The position numbers and the translations under genes are program-made. The notes beneath the pieces were generated by a model. That model did not search any database. It had not been told where the DNA came from and was given only the letters and a program-made list of their open reading frames with translations. A stretch of DNA of 47,527 nt from Chondrus crispus (taxonomy: Eukaryota; Rhodophyta; Florideophyceae; Gigartinales; Gigartinaceae), in the NCBI RefSeq assembly GCF_000350225.1, contig NW_005179169.1:245240-292766 (forward strand). Direction: 5' to 3'. Positions within the stretch are counted from its first letter, which is position 1, and every line of letters begins with the position of its first letter. Positions 41,574 through 47,527 of this stretch are shown piece by piece.

Positions 41574-42635
41574 ATGACTTTTGCTTTCGTTCAGCCATCG
41601 CTCTCCCTCCGCAAGGCACACTTGCATCAGTCCAGTCGCACCTGGACATGCTCTCTCACGGCCCCCCCAGCCGCTGCTAAGGCGGCCAAAGCCAGCTCAC
41701 TCCTCGCCCCGGGCCAGTCGCACTTCCTCCACGTCGACGACCTGAGCCCCGCGGAGCTGAAGCGTATCCTGCAGTCTGCCAAAAAGATCAAGGACGCCGA
41801 CCTGCTCAACGACGCCGACTACCGGCCGCTGCTGAACAAGGCGATGTCGATGGTGTTCGCTAAGCCGTCCTCGCGCACGCGGGTGTCCTTCGAGACGGCG
41901 ATGTTCAAGCTGGGCGGGCACGCGCTGGCGCTCGGGCCGGAGGTGGGCGTGAACACGCGCGAGGCGGCGGGCGACGTGGCGCGCGTGCTGTCGGGGATGA
42001 CGGACGTGATCATGGCGCGGCTGTTCGCGCACGGGGACCTCGTGCAGCTGGCGGAGCGGGCGTCCGTGCCCGTGATCAACGGGCTGACGGACTACAACCA
42101 CCCGTGCCAGATCGTGGCGGACGCGCTGACGATGGCGGAGACGCGCGGGGCGCTGGAGGGGGCCAAGGTGGTGTACGTCGGGGACGGGAACAACATCGTG
42201 CACTCGTGGGTCGAGCTGGCGGCCGTGGCGCCGATCGAGTTTGTGTGCTGCTGCCCCGAGGGCTACGCGCCCGACATGGGGCTCGTGGAGCGGGCGCGGC
42301 GGCGCGGCGCGCGCGTGAGCGTGAGCCACGACGTGGGCGAGGCGACGCGCGGGGCAGACTTTCTGTACGCGGACGTGTGGGCCAGCATGGGGCAAAAGGA
42401 GGAGCTGGCCGAGCGCGAGAGACGGTTCCAGGGGTTCCAGGTGACGGACCAGATGGTGAAGGGCACGGGGGTGGAGACGCGGTTTCTGCACTGCCTCCCC
42501 GCGGAGAGGGGGCGCGAGGTGACCGATGAGGTGATGGAGGCGGGCTACTCGGAGGTGTTCAGACAGGCGGAGAATCGCATGCACGCGCAGGTCGCTATTG
42601 TGCTGCACTGCATGGGCGTGGGGTTGGAGGTGTGA
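41574..42635 (+). CDS. OTC: Ornithine carbamoyltransferase
   Basis: 353 residues. Condenses carbamoyl phosphate with ornithine to citrulline in arginine biosynthesis. The N-terminal ~45 residues (MTFAFVQPSLSLRKAHLHQS..., Ala/Ser/Lys-rich, few acids) look like an organelle transit peptide, probably plastid given the overall context. The mature part starts near SHFLHVDDLSPAELKRIL. Signatures: carbamoyl-phosphate loop SSRTRVSFE, ARLFAHGDLVQLAE, NHPCQIVADALT, YVGDGNNIVHSW (the carbamoyltransferase second domain), and the OTC-specific FLHCLPAERG. All catalytic residues appear intact. ATG 41574 is the first in the frame. Stop TGA. The gene is very GC-rich, which creates a long spurious antisense frame. 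Confidence 0.95.
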   Translation: MTFAFVQPSLSLRKAHLHQSSRTWTCSLTAPPAAAKAAKASSLLAPGQSHFLHVDDLSPAELKRILQSAKKIKDADLLNDADYRPLLNKAMSMVFAKPSSRTRVSFETAMFKLGGHALALGPEVGVNTREAAGDVARVLSGMTDVIMARLFAHGDLVQLAERASVPVINGLTDYNHPCQIVADALTMAETRGALEGAKVVYVGDGNNIVHSWVELAAVAPIEFVCCCPEGYAPDMGLVERARRRGARVSVSHDVGEATRGADFLYADVWASMGQKEELAERERRFQGFQVTDQMVKGTGVETRFLHCLPAERGREVTDEVMEAGYSEVFRQAENRMHAQVAIVLHCMGVGLEV

Positions 42636-43077
42636 GCGGGATGAGGTGGTGGTGGGGAGGGCTGGGAGAGGTTGATAAACTTGAGAGCAGGGTGCCGGGG
42701 ACGAAGGGCTTCAATTCATACTGATGTACACGTGTACGAGGTAGGCAACGTGTAATACTGAACACGTGTGAATAGACACGTATGACGACGTGAACACGTG
42801 TTGGCGCAAGTAGGTGTGGGCATCCTCGTAAAGCTCACAGGGCAGTCTACAGGGCAGCAGCGCAGCAGTGCAGGCAGGCGAACGGCGGACAAGATGGTCA
42901 TGGCTGGACATGACCGCGCCACGACATTTGCTGCGACACGTCGACCAATTCTCACCCTCCATACTTCCATCCTTCCCCCGCCCTCCCCGCCCCGCCTTAA
43001 GTATCGCTGCTTGTTGTCTCGACCCATCCGCTCAGCCGCCCCTCATCTCCCCCTCCCCCCCCCCCTCTTACCCGGCA
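42636..43077. promoter_or_regulatory. Spacer with a cluster of ACACGTG palindromes upstream of COQ10
   Basis: 442 bp. Between 42723 and 42800 there are GTACACGTGTAC (perfect 12-bp palindrome), AACACGTGTG, ACACGTATG and AACACGTGTT, all with CACGTG or near-CACGTG cores (E-box/G-box type). This suggests a bHLH or bZIP control site. A pyrimidine-rich leader with C-runs precedes the COQ10 ATG. Confidence 0.45.
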
Positions 43078-43178
43078 ATGAGCGCCGCCACCGGCGCGGT
43101 GCGCGCCTCCGCGCAGCTACACCGCGCCCTCCAAGCGTGCGCGCGGCCGCGCGGCGCCGCGTCGTCGCTGCGCCAGCT

Positions 43179-43210
<32 letters not shown>

Positions 43211-43710
43211 GCGCGGGGCGGCGGCGCCCGCCGCACGCGCGCCGCCACTACGAGCGCCGCGCGGTGCCCTTCTCCGCCGCGGAGCTGTACGCCGTCGTGG
43301 CGGACGTGGACGCGTATTCGGACTTTGTGCCGTGGTGCACGCGGTCCGTCGTCACGCGCCGCGTCGACGAGGCCCATCTCATCGCGGACCTCTCCGTCGG
43401 CTTCCGCCTCCTGTCCGACACGTACACCAGCGTCGTCACGCTCGACCCGCGCAGAAGCGTCAGCGTCGACGTCCCGGACTCGGCCCTGTTCGAGTACCTC
43501 ATCACCGACTGGTCATTCAAGGAGCGCCGCGAGGGGACCGACCTCGACTTTTATGTCGAGTTTGCCTTCCGCAACCCGCTCTATCAGAGAGTTACAGACC
43601 TCTTTTTCGAGGAGGTCGTCAAGAAGATGGTCGGCGCGTTCGAGCAACGCTGCCATCTCAAGTACCGCCTCGGGGACACCGCCAACCCGCGCGTCTTGCA
43701 CCGCTGGTGA
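43078..43710 (+). CDS. COQ10: COQ10-like coenzyme Q-binding START-domain protein
   Basis: 210 residues from ATG 43078. The family binds ubiquinone in mitochondria and is needed for its proper use and synthesis. An N-terminus rich in Ala/Arg/Ser (about 60 residues, with a run of about ten Ser encoded by a TCG microsatellite) fits a mitochondrial presequence. The polyketide-cyclase/START domain follows: YERRAVPFSAAELYAVVADV, DAYSDFVPWCTRS, LIADLSVGFRLLSDTYTSVV, FEYLITDWSFK and FYVEFAFRNPLYQRVTDLFF, ending VGAFEQRCHLKYR. The frame is open further upstream, but without family similarity. It is convergent with CDC123, with 113 bp between the stops. Confidence 0.92.
43180..43209 (+). repeat. (TCG)10 microsatellite inside COQ10
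   Basis: Ten tandem TCG codons give a polyserine run in the presequence, where length variation is probably tolerated. Confidence 0.9.
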
Positions 43711-43815
43711 ACCCCTTGTCTACGTTGCGACGCCCGCATCCCGTCGCGCCCACGCGCTCCCCGGGCACCCATTTTGTCCCTCATCTAACACCCACGTCGC
43801 CGCCCCATGTAAAAC

Positions 43816-43821
43816 TTTATT
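43816..43821 (-). terminator. Poly(A) signal of CDC123 (minus strand)
   Basis: TTTATT on the + strand is AATAAA on the minus strand, within 10 nt of the CDC123 stop codon; this implies a very short 3' UTR or use of a later signal. Confidence 0.5.
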
Positions 43822-43823
43822 GC

Positions 43824-44759
43824 TTATTCCGTCTCCTCCTGCGCCCGCGTCAGCCGTTGCGCCGCCTCGGCCAAGCCCCCCATCGACTCTGCGGCCCGGA
43901 GCTCCAACGGAAGCCCGTCGTACATCCGCGCCGACGGCCGTATCGCCGCGTGCCTTACCGCGCACCGGAACTGCGCGCGCCCCGTCGCCTGCATCCAGCT
44001 CGCGCGCTCCAGCTCCTCCCACTCGAAGAGCAGCGCGTCAGCCTCGCCCCACGCCGCAAAGTCCACCACCCACACGCGCTCGCGCGCCAGGTACACGTCC
44101 ATGACGTATCGGTCGGCACCCTCGAAGCGCCCGTCCACGCGCGTCTGGAAGAAGCCCGTCGCGCGCCGCACCAGCGCGTCCATCTCGTCCTGGCTCAGCC
44201 GCACCGCGCTCTCCGGCGCGCGCGGCGCCACGCCCACCACCTCGCCGTCGCGCACGAAGCACCGCAGCTCCATGCGCTCGTCCAGGTCGGCCCACTTGCG
44301 CAGCGCCAGCGTCGCGCCGCGCGTCGCGTCCACGCGAGCCAGTACGCGCTCCGAGCTCTGCAGCAGCGCCAGCACGTCGTCCGCGCTCGTGCACTTGGTC
44401 GAGCGGTGGAAGTTCGCCCACGCGGCGTCGACGGGCGCCACGCACGACAGCTTGGGGGACACCTGCCCGCCGAGCTCGCTGATGTACGCCTCGATGGCCG
44501 CCTCGATCCCGGCGTTCGGCGCGGGAGGCGGGGGAGGGGGCAGCTCGTCGACGCTGCCGTCAGACCACTCCACCCGCCTTTGGCCGGACGCGTGGGGCGT
44601 GTAGACGGAGCCGGTGAGAAGGGATGTGAGGTAGGCGGGCGGGAGGTAGATGAAGCGCGTGCGGGGCGAGTGCCGCAGGAAGTTCGGCAGCCAGACAGAC
44701 GGCTCGTAGATCGAGGGGGGGAGCGGAGGGGGCTCCGGGTCGGCGAGGGCGCCTGGCAT
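43824..44759 (-). CDS. CDC123: CDC123-like eIF2 assembly factor
   Basis: 311 residues from ATG 44759. CDC123 (D123 family, ATP-grasp fold) promotes assembly of translation initiation factor eIF2. Matching features: SVWLPNFLRHSPRTRFIYLP (corresponding to the W-P-F... start and the P-x-x-F-x-x-Y/L-L box), CVAPVDAAWANFHRSTKCTS (the PKLxWSxPxDAxW-like box), then ERMELRCFVRDGEVVGVA, FFQTRVDGRFEGADRYVMDV and the metal/ATP-site part VWVVDFAAWGEADALLFEWEEL. The linker at about 65-80 is Pro-rich. The frame continues upstream to an ATG at 44981, but that extension lacks similarity. The gene is divergent to the fibrillin gene. Confidence 0.9.
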   Translation of the reverse strand: MPGALADPEPPPLPPSIYEPSVWLPNFLRHSPRTRFIYLPPAYLTSLLTGSVYTPHASGQRRVEWSDGSVDELPPPPPPAPNAGIEAAIEAYISELGGQVSPKLSCVAPVDAAWANFHRSTKCTSADDVLALLQSSERVLARVDATRGATLALRKWADLDERMELRCFVRDGEVVGVAPRAPESAVRLSQDEMDALVRRATGFFQTRVDGRFEGADRYVMDVYLARERVWVVDFAAWGEADALLFEWEELERASWMQATGRAQFRCAVRHAAIRPSARMYDGLPLELRAAESMGGLAEAAQRLTRAQEETE

Positions 44760-45120
44760 GGTAGGAGAGGGGGGGAGTGGAGCTGGTTGTGAGAAGAGTG
44801 TCGGAGAGTGAGGAGGGCCGCTAAAGGTGCCGGCGACAAGTGGGGAAGGAATGTTCGGGGAAGAAGTATGAAAAGTCGGGACGTGGCACTTTTTTGTTGA
44901 TGGCGGAATTGAAGGATCTCGGAAGGTATCTGCTGCAGCTCCATTCAACTGTTGCGCTGAATCTTTCCCCATGTCTTCCATACATTGCAGTGCCTTTCAT
45001 CTTCCTGCGCTTCAAATCGTTCGCTCTCTCCCGTGTCCAAGTTTCCGCACCCCCGACACATCTTTTCAAATCCCTGAAGCCCGCCCCGCCTTCCGCCGAC
45101 CGTGGAAGCAATCCCCCGCC
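44760..45120. promoter_or_regulatory. Bidirectional promoter region of CDC123 and fibrillin
   Basis: 361 bp between the preferred divergent starts. Both frames extend into it: upstream ATGs at 44981 on the minus strand and 44971 on the plus strand would make the two coding regions overlap slightly, which argues for the inner starts. No TATA box is evident. Confidence 0.4.
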
Positions 45121-45882
45121 ATGTCCGCCTTTGCGCCCCCACTGCTCCCGTGCACGCGGCCCGCCAACGCCCCCTCCCTGACCCGCCGCGTCTCTCCCCT
45201 TACGCTGCACCCCGCAAAGCGACGAAGCACGCACGCAACGATGCGACAGCCCTCTGCAAGAAAGCAGCCGCCGCCCGCGCCCACCCCCTCCGAAACGCTC
45301 CCTGACCTCAAGGCGCGCCTGCTGCAGTCCCTCGAGGGCCTCAACCGCGGCCTGTCCATCAACGCTGATAGCCCGACTGTCGGCGAGCAGGAGGCGCTGG
45401 TGGAGGACTTGATCGAGCGCATCGAGGACATGAACGCGGCCGAGGTGCCCACCAAGGACCCGCGCATGTTCGGCACCTGGGAGCTGCTGTACACCAGCAG
45501 CAGCATCACGCGTTTCTTTGGTGGCGCCACCGGCTTGCAGCGACTGCTGCCGGCGGGGGAGGTCGGGCGCGTCGAGCAGTACATTGACGCTGAGAATGGT
45601 ACGTGTGAGGTTAGGGAGGAACTCAGCTTTGAGGTGCCGATTGTGGGTACGCCGATGAAGAAGATAGCCGTGGCGAGCGGCACGATTAGGGCTACGTCAC
45701 AGACGAGGCAGGCGTGGGACCCGAAGGAAGTGCAATTCTATTTCTTCAAGCAGTTTGCCGACGGATGGAAGACCCTGCGGGCATTTCAGATCGCCGATAC
45801 GTCGTTTTTGGATGAAAGCTTGAGGATTACGAGGGGGCAGACGGGGAGCGTTAATGTGTTTGGCAAAAGGGATGATGACTGA
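45121..45882 (+). CDS. Plastid-lipid-associated protein (PAP/fibrillin)
   Basis: 253 residues from ATG 45121; an in-frame ATG at 44971 would add 50 residues. Fibrillins coat plastoglobules or thylakoids and bind lipids or quinones. The N-terminal ~55 residues (Arg/Ser/Pro/Thr-rich, nearly without acidic residues) look like a plastid transit peptide. The PAP_fibrillin domain begins near LPDLKARLLQSLEGLNRGLS and includes the hallmark FGTWELLYTSSS, followed by a GGxxGLQ segment, EELSFEVPIVGTPMKKIAVA, and the C-terminal LRITRGQTGSVNVFGKR, matching the family ending of the type R(x)6G(x)4L/VF. Its presence is the best evidence in the window for a photosynthetic host. AATAAA at 45993. Confidence 0.93.
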   Translation: MSAFAPPLLPCTRPANAPSLTRRVSPLTLHPAKRRSTHATMRQPSARKQPPPAPTPSETLPDLKARLLQSLEGLNRGLSINADSPTVGEQEALVEDLIERIEDMNAAEVPTKDPRMFGTWELLYTSSSITRFFGGATGLQRLLPAGEVGRVEQYIDAENGTCEVREELSFEVPIVGTPMKKIAVASGTIRATSQTRQAWDPKEVQFYFFKQFADGWKTLRAFQIADTSFLDESLRITRGQTGSVNVFGKRDDD

Positions 45883-45992
45883 CGGCGGGAACTGGGGATA
45901 ATTTCTTCTGGGCGTGACTGTGAGAGCGCTTGTTGTTAAAACCGCGAGGCTTCATGGACTTTAAAGCGAACGTAAAGCACGGTTTTAGTGAC

Positions 45993-45998
45993 AATAAA
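45993..45998 (+). terminator. Poly(A) signal AATAAA
   Basis: AATAAA about 110 nt after the fibrillin stop, followed by a TATATATATA run. The spacer to the PPR gene stop is only 185 bp. Confidence 0.55.
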
Positions 45999-46067
45999 TA
46001 CCGCCCTGAATATATATATAACCCTTTGCTTAATACCCCGTATCCGACGACTCATATCTAATACTCT

Positions 46068-47527
46068 CTAGAGGACTCTCCATCTCGAGTCGATATCATT
46101 CCATCCATGCTTTTCAAAAATCGTCTCGCTGGCCGACCGGATCTCCGGAAAGTCGAGCCCGCGGAATTGCATTCTCGCCTTGGGACTAACGCAAACCCTC
46201 AGCATTTGCCTTCGGCACGTGCGCAGCACCTTGGCATCCACGCCATCCTCATGCGCGTCGCGGATCAACCTAGCGCCAGCCATGGCCACCTCGTCCAGCG
46301 ACACGCGTCGATCTTCCCCCTTCAGGACGGCCGTCGACAGCCGCACCACCTGCGCCGTCAGCAGCTTGACCAAGTACACGTTGAGTGGCACCTGATTTTT
46401 GCGCATCCTCACATACATATCCCGCGCGCTCTTCACGTCAGACAACTTGAGATAGGCAAGTGTCAGCGGGGTGTACGAGTGGGCGTCGGGCGTCAGCGCG
46501 CCCCCCGTCTTCTCCATGTACTCCAGCACCCTCAGGCCCGACTGCGTGTCACCTGACCGGGCGCACGTGTCGACAAAAGCCGCGAGCGAGACGCGGTCGG
46601 GCTCTATACCCCTGCGCGAGATCTCGCGAAACATCTTCCGGGCCTTGCCAAACATCCTGCCGCTTGCGTATCCCTTCATCATGATGGTGAAAGATACGAT
46701 GGTCGGCTTGCACCCCTGCGCCTCCATCTGCCTCAAAAAATACTCGGCCTTCGCGTACATCGCGGCCTTCATAAAGCCATCCAATAGGGCATTGAACGTG
46801 TCCGTATTCGGGGTGACGGCGCCCTTCCCCTTTCTGGTCCGCCGCAAATCCTCGACGACCTTGCCCGCCATCTCCAAGCACTGGTCCTTCCCATCTGAGC
46901 ACAATCCCGTGACAAACGCGTTGACGACACCAACACTCCGCAGCTCCAGGGGGATTCCGCGATAAACGTTGACAGCATCCCTCTCCCCCCCTTGCCTGAA
47001 GCAAGCGGCAATGACTGCAGCGTACGTGACATCCGACGGCGGGGCGTTGCGCTCGTTCATATTGTTCAACAAGGCCATGGCATCCGCAATCCTGCCACTC
47101 TCTGCCAGCCCCGCGGCCAAACTAGTGAGGGCAATAGTGAGCTGCGGGGGCCGTCCCTCCTCGAGTTGCACAGCGCCATGCCCGCGGGCAACAGCATCTG
47201 CGAGGCGCCACGCGGCGTCAAAGTCGTGTGCATTGACGCAGGCGTGCAGCAGGGTGTTATGGGTGACATCGTTTGGCGGGAGGCCGAGGTTGTTCATCTC
47301 GTCGAGGACGTCGAAGGCGCGGCGGACGCTGCCCTGCCTGGCGAGCCCCTTGATGAGGGTATTGAAGGTCTGTACGTCGAGCAGCGGGCGGAAGGTCGGG
47401 CGCATGACGAGGCCCTCCGCGGTGGCGACGTCGTCGCACCTGACCAGTGCGTCGACGGCGGAGTTGAGCAGGACGGAGTCGAGGCGTACGGGGCCATCGA
47501 CGGCGTCGGCGACAGCACGGCGGACTT
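46068..47527 (-). CDS. Pentatricopeptide repeat (PPR) protein, 5' truncated by the window edge
   Basis: At least 486 residues; the frame is still open at 47527, so the start lies outside. An internal ATG at 47405 is not the real start, because PPR-like text continues upstream (LNSAVDALVRCDDVATAEGL). About eight repeats of ~35 residues are visible with the usual pattern, for example TFNTLIKGLARQGSVRRAFD, THNTLLHACVNAHDFDAAWR, TYAAVIAACFRQGGERDAVN, TFNALLDGFMKAAMYAKAEY, SFTIMMKGYASGRMFGKARK and SYTPLTLAYLKLSDVKSARD. The C-terminal ~110 residues are a nonrepeat tail. PPR proteins bind organelle RNAs in sequence-specific fashion for processing, stability or translation; plastid or mitochondrial targeting cannot be judged without the N-terminus. 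No DYW or SMR domain is seen. Confidence 0.92.
   Translation of the reverse strand, partial: VRRAVADAVDGPVRLDSVLLNSAVDALVRCDDVATAEGLVMRPTFRPLLDVQTFNTLIKGLARQGSVRRAFDVLDEMNNLGLPPNDVTHNTLLHACVNAHDFDAAWRLADAVARGHGAVQLEEGRPPQLTIALTSLAAGLAESGRIADAMALLNNMNERNAPPSDVTYAAVIAACFRQGGERDAVNVYRGIPLELRSVGVVNAFVTGLCSDGKDQCLEMAGKVVEDLRRTRKGKGAVTPNTDTFNALLDGFMKAAMYAKAEYFLRQMEAQGCKPTIVSFTIMMKGYASGRMFGKARKMFREISRRGIEPDRVSLAAFVDTCARSGDTQSGLRVLEYMEKTGGALTPDAHSYTPLTLAYLKLSDVKSARDMYVRMRKNQVPLNVYLVKLLTAQVVRLSTAVLKGEDRRVSLDEVAMAGARLIRDAHEDGVDAKVLRTCRRQMLRVCVSPKARMQFRGLDFPEIRSASETIFEKHGWNDIDSRWRVL

Noticed and set aside
41697..42608. A 303-codon minus-strand frame inside OTC
   Set aside because: His/Arg/Leu-rich antisense shadow of a GC-rich gene.
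42798..44792. A 664-codon + strand frame across COQ10 and CDC123
   Set aside because: Arg/Pro/Ala-rich shadow of the GC-rich COQ10 and CDC123 genes; no domain.

Overview
The window looks like nuclear DNA of a photosynthetic eukaryote with compact, apparently intronless genes. A unicellular red alga of the Porphyridium type is my best guess, but this is inferred from style and was not checked by any search. The reasons are: every complete host gene reads as one uninterrupted frame; a plastid-lipid-associated (fibrillin) protein and a long PPR protein occur beside mitochondrial-type COQ10; spacers are short, with AATAAA signals just after stop codons; and several LTR-retrotransposon families are present.

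Left host block (1-8.0 kb): an APE1-type AP endonuclease with a basic N-terminal extension (726-1886, +), an unrecognised 330-residue protein (2317-3309, +), and convergent with it a 1484-residue TPR / zinc-finger / RING protein (3374-7828, -).

Mobile island (about 8.8-34.9 kb): a nest of retroelements. An old, frameshifted Ty3/gypsy element ('gypsy-2', pieces from 8831 to 25933) is split by a young 11.26-kb gypsy element ('gypsy-1', 9325-20584; 766-bp LTRs, TSD TTGAC) and by a 1070-bp solo LTR (24068-25137, TSD GCCAG). Beside it lies an integrase remnant of a third gypsy element ('gypsy-3'), split by a very young Ty1/copia element (26917-34797; 1265-bp LTRs, TSD GAAAR). Removing each insert restores the interrupted reading frame. 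Gypsy-1 carries a long antisense gene between pol and the 3' LTR. The copia element carries a zinc-finger ORF in its leader and a primer-binding site of the Drosophila copia type. Gypsy-1 pol, the gypsy-1 antisense gene and copia gag-pol are each broken by exactly one in-frame TGA.

Divergent pair (35.0-37.9 kb): a HARBI1/Harbinger-like transposase (36864-37946, +) lies back to back with a 389-residue protein (35022-36191, -). The first 26 residues of that protein are a near-perfect histone H3 tail, followed by an unrelated body with a possible Cys-His-Asp protease signature. This is the most novel-looking part of the window.

Right host block (39.7-47.5 kb): adenosylhomocysteinase (+), ornithine carbamoyltransferase (+), COQ10 (+), CDC123 (-), fibrillin (+) and a PPR protein (-) that runs off the window edge. 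These are unrelated housekeeping genes: the methyl cycle, arginine synthesis, ubiquinone handling, eIF2 assembly, plastid lipid bodies and organelle RNA. A purine-rich repeat tract at 38.1-38.86 kb separates this block from the mobile region.
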